Assembly: GCF_900107125.1 (NCBI RefSeq)
Contig: NZ_FNOU01000028.1
Span: 1 to 33,427, forward strand
Source: Eubacterium barkeri
GTDB taxonomy: Bacteria > Bacillota > Clostridia > Eubacteriales > Eubacteriaceae
DNA length: 33,427 nt
Direction of reading: 5' to 3'
Shown: piece after piece, positions 23,483 to 32,102 of the stretch
Layout of the letters: every line of letters begins with the position of its first letter
Numbering within the stretch: the first letter of the stretch is position 1
Translations under genes and position numbers: made by a program
Notes under the pieces: model-generated
What the model saw: the letters and a program-made list of their open reading frames with translations, nothing else
Database searches by the model: none
Told to the model about the DNA's origin: nothing

Positions 23483-24493
23483 TTAACTTTTGCGTTTATA
23501 TAACTGATATTTCTGCTTTTTTCGATTCAGTGTCGCCAAATGGATCCCCAGTAGCCTGGCAGCATCTTCTAATGTACTCGTCGCATCCAAGGCTTCCTGT
23601 ATATACTGTCGTTCGAAAGCTGCCATGGCTTCCTTCAGGGTCCGATGGCCTGGAATCACCGCTACCTCCTGTGACGATATGACTCGTTTTGGACTACTGT
23701 TGTAATTTAACAATTCTGCCAAACGCTGGTCGTCAATGGTTTTCCCTTCATCTAAGACATACAATCGTTCCATGAAATTTTGAATTTCCCGAACATTTCC
23801 TGACCAATCACTTTTTTTTAAGCGGACCAATGCCTCTGGAGTAAATTCTTTACGGGGGCCGAATTGCTGTTCCAATGTATCCCCAAAGAAATCCATAAGT
23901 GCGAGGACATCTGGCCAACGCTCCCGCAGCGGGGGAATTTCCAGAGTTACTACCTGGATTCGATAGTACAAATCTTCTCGGAAAGTTCCTTCTGCCACCA
24001 TTTTCTTTAAATCTCTATTGGTAGCGCTAACAATCCGAACATCGAGTGCAATGGGTGCCTGCCCCCCTAATCGGATAATCGATTTTGTTTGTAGGAACTG
24101 CAGTAGTTTGACCTGATTGGCCAACTGCATCTCGCCAATCTCATCTAAGAAAACGGTCCCGCCTGCCGCACTTTCCAATATCCCCTTTTTTCCAGCATAT
24201 TGAGCCCCTGTAAATGTTCCGGAGGCATAACCAAAAAGCTCCGATTCAAAAAGCTCATCGGGGATTGCACTGCAATTCACGTGTAAGAAAGGCTTGTCTT
24301 TGCGATTGCCCGTATAATGAATGAATTTAGCCAGGCAATCTTTTCCTGTCCCCGATTCTCCCACCAGCAGGACGGTAGCGTTATGTCGCGATAGCTCTGA
24401 TGCCTTTTCATATAGATCCCGCATTTTAGGATCCGCCACCACGATGTGAAGCGCCTCTAATTTCTGATCAAGGTTTCTCTGGTCATCGCCCAT
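23483..24493 (-). CDS. Sigma-54-dependent activator without a sensor domain
   Basis: The 336-residue protein begins almost directly with the AAA+ sigma-54 interaction domain: Walker A GESGTGKD at residues 45-52, the sigma-54 contact loop at 92-97 and Walker B LDEIGEM. It ends with a Fis-type helix-turn-helix (LEDAARLLGIHLATLNRKK). No PAS, GAF or receiver domain is present. The contact loop reads GTFTGA instead of the usual GAFTGA. The start follows the stop of the upstream activator with no gap, so the two are translationally coupled. With no sensor of its own, it may act together with its partner or be controlled by its amount. Confidence 0.92.
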   Translation of the reverse strand: MGDDQRNLDQKLEALHIVVADPKMRDLYEKASELSRHNATVLLVGESGTGKDCLAKFIHYTGNRKDKPFLHVNCSAIPDELFESELFGYASGTFTGAQYAGKKGILESAAGGTVFLDEIGEMQLANQVKLLQFLQTKSIIRLGGQAPIALDVRIVSATNRDLKKMVAEGTFREDLYYRIQVVTLEIPPLRERWPDVLALMDFFGDTLEQQFGPRKEFTPEALVRLKKSDWSGNVREIQNFMERLYVLDEGKTIDDQRLAELLNYNSSPKRVISSQEVAVIPGHRTLKEAMAAFERQYIQEALDATSTLEDAARLLGIHLATLNRKKQKYQLYKRKS

Positions 24494-25888
24494 TTATATC
24501 CCATACCGCTTTCTTTTCTTCGATAATGTGGACGCATCTATCCCAAGTGATTTTGCCGCTGATAACGCGGTTTCCTGCTGGTCCAGGGCCCGTTTAATCA
24601 TCCTTTTTTCAAGACTTGCCACCATCTCCTTCAATGAACCAACCGGACCGCCAATAGGGGTTATAGATTCTTGTCTCTTTTTCATCTGATCCTTCTCGGC
24701 CTGCATTTCCCCGGGCAAATCCTCTAAATCAATGACTTCTGACCGGGAAATGACCACCAGGCTTTCGATGACATGGCGTAATTCCCGGATGTTTCCAGGC
24801 CAGGGATACTGACTGAATACCGTAAAGACATCATTGGTAATCACCCGTTTCTTGTTATATTCTGCATTGAATTCCTCTAAAAACAGGGTTGAAAGCTTGA
24901 CGATTTCTTCCCGCCGTTCCCGCAGTGGGGGAATTTTTACCTCCACGACATTCAAGCGGTAGTATAAATCTAAGCGGAAAGACCCCGCCTCCACCATCTG
25001 GGGCAAGTGGCGGTTCGTCGCCGAAATGATCCGGATATCTACCGGTATCGATTCAATACCGCCAATACGGCGTACCTCCTTATCCTGTACCACTTGAAGT
25101 AACTTCACCTGGATTTCCAACGGCAGTTCGCCTACCTCATCCAGAAAAAGCGTTCCGCCATCTGCCAGCTGGATGAGTCCGATTTTACCATTTTTAGATG
25201 CTCCGGTGAAAGCCCCTGGCTCATAGCCGAATAATTGGGATTCAAACAGGGATTCCGGAATAGCACCAAGGTTGACATGGATGAATTTTGATTGGCTTCT
25301 TGGACTAATCCGATGGATGAATTTAGCCAAGACATCTTTACCTACACCAGACTCCCCAAGAAGCATGACGGACACATCCGAGGGTGCCAACCGTGCCGCC
25401 ATTTGATAGATACGCTTCATTTCCGGGCTTTCAACAATGATTTCCTTCTGGAGCATGCCTTCCAACTGCTCCTGCTGTAATTGAATCTCTATGGCATCAA
25501 CCTTTGCCGCAATATTGGATAGTTCCCGCTCCATACGCATGGTCTCGCTATAATTCGTAATGGTATAGAGAATATACTCGGTTCCCGTCCCCATTGTAGA
25601 TACCGGAGCAGCCGTTGTAATGACGTAATCATTGGTGCTGTATTTTACGATTTCCGTTATTTCCCGATTGCTCTCTCCAATCGTATCGATGAGGGTCCTG
25701 TCGTTATGGAGAACCACATCTTCTTCTTTCGAAATCTCACGAATATCCCGACCAATATACTTCTGAATATCATATTTAGCCAGCTCACTGTAATAATGGT
25801 TGCCCCAAAGAACGGTCCCTTCTTTATTTGCAATAACAATACCGACCTTGAGTTGATCTAAAATATGGGTTAATGTTTGAAAATCCAT
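24494..25888 (-). CDS. Sigma-54-dependent activator with N-terminal PAS domain
   Basis: The start at 25888 follows GAGG by 5 bases. The 464-residue product has a PAS domain in residues 1-120 (VGIVIANKEGTVLWGN), a coiled linker, and the AAA+ core with GESGVGKD, a standard GAFTGA loop and LDEVGEL. It ends in a Fis-type helix-turn-helix (AAKSLGIDASTLSKKRK). PAS-type activators of this kind commonly sense a small molecule or CoA ester. It is divergent to the acd-MaoC operon and upstream of etfBA-acd, both of which have sigma-54 promoters, so it very likely controls both. Confidence 0.93.
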   Translation of the reverse strand: MDFQTLTHILDQLKVGIVIANKEGTVLWGNHYYSELAKYDIQKYIGRDIREISKEEDVVLHNDRTLIDTIGESNREITEIVKYSTNDYVITTAAPVSTMGTGTEYILYTITNYSETMRMERELSNIAAKVDAIEIQLQQEQLEGMLQKEIIVESPEMKRIYQMAARLAPSDVSVMLLGESGVGKDVLAKFIHRISPRSQSKFIHVNLGAIPESLFESQLFGYEPGAFTGASKNGKIGLIQLADGGTLFLDEVGELPLEIQVKLLQVVQDKEVRRIGGIESIPVDIRIISATNRHLPQMVEAGSFRLDLYYRLNVVEVKIPPLRERREEIVKLSTLFLEEFNAEYNKKRVITNDVFTVFSQYPWPGNIRELRHVIESLVVISRSEVIDLEDLPGEMQAEKDQMKKRQESITPIGGPVGSLKEMVASLEKRMIKRALDQQETALSAAKSLGIDASTLSKKRKRYGI

Positions 25889-26212
25889 TTTCACCTCAAA
25901 ATTTTTAAAATTAATTTAAGAATAGCGTTTCTCCTGGAATAGTACAAGGTATTTCTTCAATTATTCCCGCTTTTTATATGCATTTTTGATCTGATATTGA
26001 TTTTTTTCAATTCCTATTCAAAATTTTTCCTTTTCCCTTTGCGGTAACTCCTTTAATATACGTGATGTTGTCCCCTTTTAAAAGGACTTTTATTTTTTCT
26101 GCTACACATCATTGAATTTGGCACATTTTTTGCTTTATATACTTGTCATAAGGTTATCCCAGCCTGAAAATGTTCCTACCCAATATTATTATATTTCAAA
26201 GGAGTTAATATT
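25889..26212. other. AT-rich divergent region between the PAS activator and the second acyl-CoA dehydrogenase
   Basis: These 324 bases hold no gene. The right part has the sigma-54 promoter at 26119-26134. The left part, where an enhancer site for the activator would be expected, has a weak dyad, GGAATA at 25936-25941 and TATTCC at 25962-25967. I see no clear sigma-70 promoter for the activator gene. Confidence 0.7.
26119..26134 (+). promoter_or_regulatory. Sigma-54 promoter of the acd-MaoC-CoA transferase operon
   Basis: TGGCAC at 26119-26124, five bases, then TTGCT at 26130-26134 is an exact match to the sigma-54 consensus. Transcription should start near 26145, leaving a leader of about 68 bases before the acyl-CoA dehydrogenase start at 26213. 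Confidence 0.85.
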
Positions 26213-27364
26213 ATGAACAAGTACTTTTTAACAGAAGACCAGCTTGCAATCCAGGAAATGGCTAAAAAGTTTTCAGATGAAGAAGTCCATCCCGTTACGA
26301 CGGAATTAGACCAGAAACACCTTTTCCCCGAAGACCTTGTCAAGCAATGTGGTGAGATGATGTTCCTTGGTGCCTGCATTCCGGAAGAATACGGCGGAGC
26401 TGGTCTGGACTGTTTAAGCCATATTCTCATTATGGAACAATTAGCACGGCATTCCTCCTCCTTAGCTTCTATCCTGGATGCCCATACCTCACTTGGTGCC
26501 ATGCCTCTGCTCCACGCTGGAACCGAGGAACAGAAGCAGAAATACCTTGTCCCAGCCGCCCAGGGTAAAAAGTTATGTTCATTCGCATTAACCGAACCCC
26601 AGTCTGGCTCGGACTCCGGTACCATTAAAACCTTCGCAAAACTCGATGGCGATGAATGGGTCATTAACGGCAGCAAATCCTTTATCACCAACATCGGCTA
26701 CTCCAGCATCTTCGTCGTTGCTGCAAAAACCGATTTAGAGGCAAAAGGCAGCCGCGGTATCAGCATCTTCATTGTTGAAGCGGGGACACCAGGCTTTGAG
26801 GTCGGAAAACCTGAAGAAAAGATGAGTAACCATAGTTCCTACAGCGGTTCCTTATTCTTTACTGATTGCCGTATTCCTAAAGAAAATCTCCTTGGTGAAT
26901 TGAACCGAGGATTCCCTCTGTTCATGTCCTGTGTGGACGAAGGCCGACTGGCCATCTCCGCCGTTGCCCTTGGGATGGCCCAGGGTGTACTGGAACGTGC
27001 GACACGCTACGCAAAGGAACGGGTCTGCTTTGGAAAACCCATTTGTGCCAACCAGGGAATCTCCTTCAAGCTTGCTGAAATGGCAACCGAAATCGAGCAT
27101 ACACGTATCATGTTATACAACGCCTGCCGCTTAAGAGATGCCGGTCTCCCATACTCCCAGGAAGCCGCCATGGTTAAGATGTTCTCCTCTGAAATGTGCG
27201 TGGATGTCTGTGATAAAGGCGTACAGATTCTCGGGGGCTACGGCTTATGTGTCGAATATGAAATCGAACGTTTCTATCGTGATGCCAAACTCCTTACCAT
27301 CGGTGAAGGTACCTCGGAAATCTGCCGGATGATCATCAGCGGCAATGTATTAAAGGAGTACTAA
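26213..27364 (+). CDS. Acyl-CoA dehydrogenase, second copy
   Basis: This 383-residue enzyme has CSFALTEPQSGSDSG, SFITNIGYSSIFVV and YGLCVEYEIERFYRDAK followed by IGEGTSEI, with the catalytic Glu at the standard place. It is well diverged from the dehydrogenase at 20385 (for example IGEGTSEI against IYEGTSEV), so the two probably act on different acyl-CoAs. It has an AAAGGAG ribosome binding site and is the first gene of the sigma-54-driven operon. EtfAB from the neighbouring operon is the likely electron partner, as none is encoded in this operon. Confidence 0.93.
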   Translation: MNKYFLTEDQLAIQEMAKKFSDEEVHPVTTELDQKHLFPEDLVKQCGEMMFLGACIPEEYGGAGLDCLSHILIMEQLARHSSSLASILDAHTSLGAMPLLHAGTEEQKQKYLVPAAQGKKLCSFALTEPQSGSDSGTIKTFAKLDGDEWVINGSKSFITNIGYSSIFVVAAKTDLEAKGSRGISIFIVEAGTPGFEVGKPEEKMSNHSSYSGSLFFTDCRIPKENLLGELNRGFPLFMSCVDEGRLAISAVALGMAQGVLERATRYAKERVCFGKPICANQGISFKLAEMATEIEHTRIMLYNACRLRDAGLPYSQEAAMVKMFSSEMCVDVCDKGVQILGGYGLCVEYEIERFYRDAKLLTIGEGTSEICRMIISGNVLKEY

Positions 27365-27365
27365 G

Positions 27366-27818
27366 ATGGAGCGCAGCTATTTATATCTGAGTGAATTCAA
27401 CGTGGGGGATGTTTTTACTACACTGTCCCGCACGGTGACCGAAACTGATGTCGTCCTCTTTGCTGGTTTGACCGGTGATAACAATCCCATCCACACGGAT
27501 GCTTCCTATGCCAAAGATCTTCCCTTCGGCAGCCGTATCGCCCACGGTATGCTTGGTGCTTCCATCGCCATCGGCCTGTGGGGGAGAATGGGACTGGTCG
27601 ATGGTTCTGCCATTGCCGCACTCAGCACCCAATGGAAATTCGTCGGTGCCATTCCTCTTGGCGATACCATCCACGCGACGGTGGAGGTCAAGGAAATCAA
27701 TCGGTCAAAATCAAAACCTGACCGGGGGACTTTAAATATTGAATATACTATATTAAATCAGGATGAAAAAGTTTGCCAGATTGGCAGCATGGTCACCATG
27801 CTCAAATGGGAAGCGTAA
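27366..27818 (+). CDS. MaoC family (R)-specific enoyl-CoA hydratase
   Basis: This 150-residue single hot-dog domain has the hydratase motif FAGLTGDNNPIHTD with the catalytic Asp38 and His43, followed by GSRIAHGML. The family adds water to 2-enoyl-CoA to form (R)-3-hydroxyacyl-CoA, or does the reverse. It starts two bases after the dehydrogenase stop, so it works on the enoyl-CoA made or used by that enzyme. No 3-hydroxyacyl-CoA dehydrogenase or thiolase is encoded nearby, so the route may end at or start from a hydroxyacyl-CoA. Confidence 0.9.
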   Translation: MERSYLYLSEFNVGDVFTTLSRTVTETDVVLFAGLTGDNNPIHTDASYAKDLPFGSRIAHGMLGASIAIGLWGRMGLVDGSAIAALSTQWKFVGAIPLGDTIHATVEVKEINRSKSKPDRGTLNIEYTILNQDEKVCQIGSMVTMLKWEA

Positions 27819-27866
27819 TCACCCAATGAACTCTTCCAGTGTTCAAATTTAAAAACGAGGTTATCT

Positions 27867-29165
27867 ATGGATTGGAAAGAAAAATATAAAGATCGGATTG
27901 TAACGGCCCAGGAGGCCGTTGCACAGATCCGATCCGGGGATAAGATTATTTTTGGTGATTGGTTAGGGGAACCGCGTGCCTTAGTCAGTGCTCTGATGGA
28001 CCGTGCGGAGGACCTCCAAGACGTTGAAATCATCCATGGGATGAGTCCAGGTCCCAATACCCACCTGATGCCGGAAATGGCCACACATTTCCATCACACC
28101 GCACTTTTTTTAGGCGGGGCATCCCGAAAAGCATATCGGGAAGGACGCATTGATTTCATCGGCGGCACCTGCTTCCACCAATGGCCAATCATGTTTGAAC
28201 AAAATGCGGATTTAAATCCGCATTGGGCCTTCATCCAACTGTCGCCCCCCGATGAAAACGGTATGTGCTCCTTCGGGAACTCCTGCTGCTTTACAGAACC
28301 TGCAGCGCGAACAGCCCAGCACACCATTGCTCAAATCAATGAGAATATGCCCTATGTCGGAGGCACCCAAATTCATTTGGATCAATTGGATTATATTGTT
28401 CCTTATGATGAACCTTTATACACTATCGGCCCTTCTCCCAGCGACCCTACAACGACAAAAATCGCAGAAAATGTAGCCCTTTTAGTTGAAAACGGTGCGA
28501 CGCTCCAGCTCGGCATCGGTTCTTTGCCCGATGCTGTGCTGCGATGCCTGAATAAAAAGAAGGACTTAGGCATCCATTCCGAAACTTTGACAGAAAGCAT
28601 TATGGACCTCGTCAATGCCGGGGTGGTGACCAACAAATGCAAAACCTTGCATCCCGGTGTCTGTGTTGGTGCCCAGGCCGCCGGGTCAGCGGATTTTTTC
28701 AAATTCATGGACCACAATCCATTGTTTGAGCTTTATCCTGTTGATTATGTTAATGATCCCTATATCATCGGAAAGAACTCGAAGATGACCTCCATCAACA
28801 CCTGTGTTGCCGTCGATCTTCTAGGTCAGGCCACCGCAGAATCTGTTAATGGCCGGGAGTTTTCCGGCATTGGTGGCCAGCTGGATCATGTCCGGGGCTC
28901 ACAATTATCCGAGGGTGGAAAATCGATTTTAGCCCTATCCTCAACAACTAAGAACGACACGATTTCTAAGATTACAGCAAGCCATGTTCCGGGTACCGTC
29001 ATCACTGTTTCCCGATACGATATTGATTATGTCGTGACGGAATACGGTATTGCTGCACTCAAGTATAAGACCGTCAGGCAGCGGGCAGAATCACTAATCG
29101 CCATCGCCCATCCGAAATTCCGGGAAACCCTGACCATCGAAGCTAAAGAGATGGGATTGATGTAA
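27867..29165 (+). CDS. Acetyl-CoA hydrolase/transferase family CoA transferase
   Basis: The 432-residue protein is similar to 4-hydroxybutyrate and butyryl-CoA:acetate CoA transferases. The glycine-rich LQLGIGSLPDAVL precedes the catalytic Glu, E239 in LGIHSETLTE, which forms the enzyme-CoA thioester. The C-terminal VVTEYGIAALKYKTVRQRA is also typical. It moves CoA between a short acyl-CoA and acetate or a hydroxy acid. Its place between MaoC and a transporter gene suggests activation of an imported acid without spending ATP. The donor and acceptor cannot be read from sequence. Confidence 0.92.
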   Translation: MDWKEKYKDRIVTAQEAVAQIRSGDKIIFGDWLGEPRALVSALMDRAEDLQDVEIIHGMSPGPNTHLMPEMATHFHHTALFLGGASRKAYREGRIDFIGGTCFHQWPIMFEQNADLNPHWAFIQLSPPDENGMCSFGNSCCFTEPAARTAQHTIAQINENMPYVGGTQIHLDQLDYIVPYDEPLYTIGPSPSDPTTTKIAENVALLVENGATLQLGIGSLPDAVLRCLNKKKDLGIHSETLTESIMDLVNAGVVTNKCKTLHPGVCVGAQAAGSADFFKFMDHNPLFELYPVDYVNDPYIIGKNSKMTSINTCVAVDLLGQATAESVNGREFSGIGGQLDHVRGSQLSEGGKSILALSSTTKNDTISKITASHVPGTVITVSRYDIDYVVTEYGIAALKYKTVRQRAESLIAIAHPKFRETLTIEAKEMGLM

Positions 29166-29168
29166 CAA

Positions 29169-30404
29169 ATGAAGCTCAAAAATCGTTATCTCATGCTGAT
29201 TATTCTGTTTGTCAATGAGTTTTTAATCGGTGGAACCTATGTATGGAGTGTCTTTTCCAAGCCACTGGCAGAAATGCAGGGCTGGAATTATGGGGATATC
29301 ACCTTTGCCTATTCCCTCATGTTACTGCTGATGGCCTTTGTCGGCATTGTGGGCGGGAAGCTATTGGACCGCTTCGGTCCAACCCGCCTCATGATTGCAT
29401 CCGGTATGCTCTGGGGCCTGGGCTGGTTTTTAACCGGATTTGCGAATAGTATCTTTATGCTATACCTAAGCTTTGGGGTGTGCTGCGGGGTGGCTTCCGG
29501 ACTTTTTTATAATCCGGGAATCACCACCGCAGTCCGTTGGTTTCCTGACAAAAAAGGATTTGCGTCAGGTGTAATCGTGGGTGCGGTCGGTCTTTCCCCC
29601 TTGGCAATCGCACCCATTGCCAACGCACTGCTCTCTCAATATGATGTCATGACTGCATTTAAAATCATCGGCGGGGTTTTCTTCCTGATTTCCATTGCGA
29701 CGACCTGGTATATTGCCACGCCGCCAAAGGATTATTCTCCCTCTGGCGAAGCATCCGGGGGCGTAAACCCCTCTGCCCCGGCCAAGCCAATCACCACCAA
29801 CATGGATTGGAAGGCCATGTTAAAAGATCGACGCTTCTATCTCATGTGGTTCATTCTTTTAGGTGCTTCCGTTTCCGGCCTGATGATGACCGGCCACGGC
29901 TCGGCGATTGGACAGGAGGTGGCCGGTATTTCCGCTGCCCAGGCCGCTTTGTTGGTCGGGATTATGGCGGTTGCCAATTTTTTCGGCCGCATCCTCATGG
30001 GTGCCCTGTCGGATCGTTTAGGGCGCTACCCAACGTTGATTGCTGCCCTGATCATCTGTACTGCGGATTTAGTTGTTTTATCCCAGGCGAAGGGTTTTTT
30101 CATCTTTGTCCTCTGCTTGGTCATAATCGGAATGTGTTTTGGTGGGGTGATGTCGATTTTTCCAACCATCACATCTGAGGTATTTGGGATGAGGGACATG
30201 GGGCTCAATTATGGGATTATGTTTACATCCTACGGCATTGCTGCAGTGATTGGCCCCATGATGGCGAGCATTTTACACGATATTACCGGCAATTACAGTC
30301 TGGCCTTTGTCGCCGCTGCGCTGTTTTCACTGGTTTCATTCGCATTGCTCATTGTTCTGGTCCGACTCACCAAGAGGACCTCAAAGAGCAGACCCAAGGA
30401 TTAA
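29169..30404 (+). CDS. OFA-type MFS transporter
   Basis: The 411-residue membrane protein has two six-helix halves joined by a polar loop around residues 190-215. The opening segment (LIGGTYVWSVFSKPL) and the FYNPGITTAVRWFPDKKG motif mark the oxalate/formate antiporter (OFA) branch of the major facilitator superfamily, which carries small carboxylates. It starts three bases after the CoA transferase stop. It is the likely importer or antiporter of the acid processed by this operon. Confidence 0.9.
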   Translation: MKLKNRYLMLIILFVNEFLIGGTYVWSVFSKPLAEMQGWNYGDITFAYSLMLLLMAFVGIVGGKLLDRFGPTRLMIASGMLWGLGWFLTGFANSIFMLYLSFGVCCGVASGLFYNPGITTAVRWFPDKKGFASGVIVGAVGLSPLAIAPIANALLSQYDVMTAFKIIGGVFFLISIATTWYIATPPKDYSPSGEASGGVNPSAPAKPITTNMDWKAMLKDRRFYLMWFILLGASVSGLMMTGHGSAIGQEVAGISAAQAALLVGIMAVANFFGRILMGALSDRLGRYPTLIAALIICTADLVVLSQAKGFFIFVLCLVIIGMCFGGVMSIFPTITSEVFGMRDMGLNYGIMFTSYGIAAVIGPMMASILHDITGNYSLAFVAAALFSLVSFALLIVLVRLTKRTSKSRPKD

Positions 30405-30422
30405 TCAGAAAGGAGAGAAATA

Positions 30423-32102
30423 ATGAAGGGTTCCCTCAAGAATCGGCGCAAAGCGCTCATGGCTTCGGACCGATATCGGCCATCAGATGGTATTTTTGAC
30501 GTTTTTAACCGAATCGCCTGCCAATTTCCGGAATGGGATTGCATCATCACAGATTCCCATACTTTGAGCTATCGCGACGTATTTGATCGTTCGATTCACT
30601 TGGCGAAAAGACTCTCCAGCTGTGGGATTGGGCAGGGGAGACACGTGGCTTTTGCATTGGAGAATACACCTCATTATATTATTTTAGTCCTCGCCCTTTC
30701 TTATTTAGGAGCCATTAAAATCCCCCTCAATATCAAACTTTCATCAACTGCCATGGCCACGATTATCAAGCAGAGCGACGCTGATTATTTCCTTACTACC
30801 CAAAACGTCGCCCTGCATTTAAATATTGATGCCTTCACAGTCCTGACTCCCTCTGTTTCCCGGCTGCTTATTGATTCCGAAGCCCCGGATCAAATCCATG
30901 GCTTCTCGGCATTGGCACCTTCTGAGCCGGGAGACAGGCCTCTGATTCATAAAGCCAAGGTTCACCCCGATGACGTGTCGGATATCATCTTTACCTCTGG
31001 CAGCACCAACGCGCCAAAGGGTGTCCTGCTTACCCATGGGATGCTCTTAAAAAGTGCCTGGAGCAGCTGCATCAATCGTGGGTTTGAGTGGGGCCGCAGG
31101 ATTTATATTCCCCTCCCTTTGTTCCATGTTTACGGCTATGTGGAAGGATTCCTGGCTTCTGTCCTGGTTGGTGGTGCCATTATCATCAGCCCGGGCCGCT
31201 TTTCTGCGAAGAAAGCCATTGCGCTTATGGCCGAAACGAGGGTCAACGATATCCTGGCCGTCCCATCCATTATTTCCAAGATTTTAAGAGAGCCCTCTTT
31301 GAAATCAGTTAATATGTCCGCACTTCATGCAGTGTATTGTTCCGCTTCCATCCCGCCACCATCCATCTGGGCCGAAATCAGACGAGGACTCCATGTTTCT
31401 GATGTGATTACCGGTTACGGCATGACAGAAGTCAGTGGGGCATCGGTCCAGACGGACCCGACCGATTCTGACTTCATCCTTCAAAGCCGCGTTGGAAAAA
31501 TCCTGTATTATCCCTTAGCAAAAACGGAAAAATGCACCCCTGCCATCACCTATCGTGTCGTAAAAACAGAGGATGGACAAATCGCCAATATTGGCGAAAT
31601 CGGCGAGCTATGGTGCCAAGGCCCCATTGTTACCCTAGGTTATTACCATAATGTAGAAGCTAACGAAAAAGCATTCACGCCGGACGGTTGGTTCAAAACC
31701 GGAGATTTAGGGATGTTTGATGCTTCCGGCTATCTGACATTCTATGGCCGCATGGATGATATCTATAAAATCAATGGTGAAAATGTTTCACCATCATTAA
31801 TTGAATCTCAAATCATGGCCAATGAAAATGTCCTCAATGCCGCCATCGTTCCTATCCCGGATTCCCAGCTCGGCCAGGTTGGTGTGGCCTTCATCGAATT
31901 GTCCCAGGATGCACCCTTTCGACGTCAGCAGCTTCTTCGGCATCTCCAGGGAAATCTAGCCTCTTTCCAAATGCCCCGCCATTTCTTTTTCCTAACTAAA
32001 AAAGAGTGGCCCCTGACCGCCTCGGGAAAGGTAATCCGGCATAAACTCCAGGTGCGCGCTTTAGCGTTGGTTCAGGATTTACAAGCAGGAGGGATTGATT
32101 AA
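30423..32102 (+). CDS. AMP-dependent acyl-CoA synthetase/ligase
   Basis: This 559-residue ANL-superfamily enzyme has the P-loop IIFTSGSTNAPKGVLLTHG (about residues 188-206), GYGMTEVSG, the DGWFKTGDLG hinge region and the catalytic lysine near residue 537 in TASGKVIRHK. It makes an acyl-CoA from an acid, ATP and CoA. It belongs to the medium-chain or aromatic-acid type rather than acetyl-CoA synthetase. The operon thus has two ways to form the CoA ester, this enzyme and the CoA transferase. An AAAGGAG site precedes the start. The substrate is unknown. Confidence 0.92.
   Translation: MKGSLKNRRKALMASDRYRPSDGIFDVFNRIACQFPEWDCIITDSHTLSYRDVFDRSIHLAKRLSSCGIGQGRHVAFALENTPHYIILVLALSYLGAIKIPLNIKLSSTAMATIIKQSDADYFLTTQNVALHLNIDAFTVLTPSVSRLLIDSEAPDQIHGFSALAPSEPGDRPLIHKAKVHPDDVSDIIFTSGSTNAPKGVLLTHGMLLKSAWSSCINRGFEWGRRIYIPLPLFHVYGYVEGFLASVLVGGAIIISPGRFSAKKAIALMAETRVNDILAVPSIISKILREPSLKSVNMSALHAVYCSASIPPPSIWAEIRRGLHVSDVITGYGMTEVSGASVQTDPTDSDFILQSRVGKILYYPLAKTEKCTPAITYRVVKTEDGQIANIGEIGELWCQGPIVTLGYYHNVEANEKAFTPDGWFKTGDLGMFDASGYLTFYGRMDDIYKINGENVSPSLIESQIMANENVLNAAIVPIPDSQLGQVGVAFIELSQDAPFRRQQLLRHLQGNLASFQMPRHFFFLTKKEWPLTASGKVIRHKLQVRALALVQDLQAGGID

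Noticed and set aside
20385..27364. Recent duplication of the acyl-CoA dehydrogenase gene
   Set aside because: The two proteins share family motifs but differ widely outside them and around the catalytic Glu, so they are old paralogues, not a recent copy.
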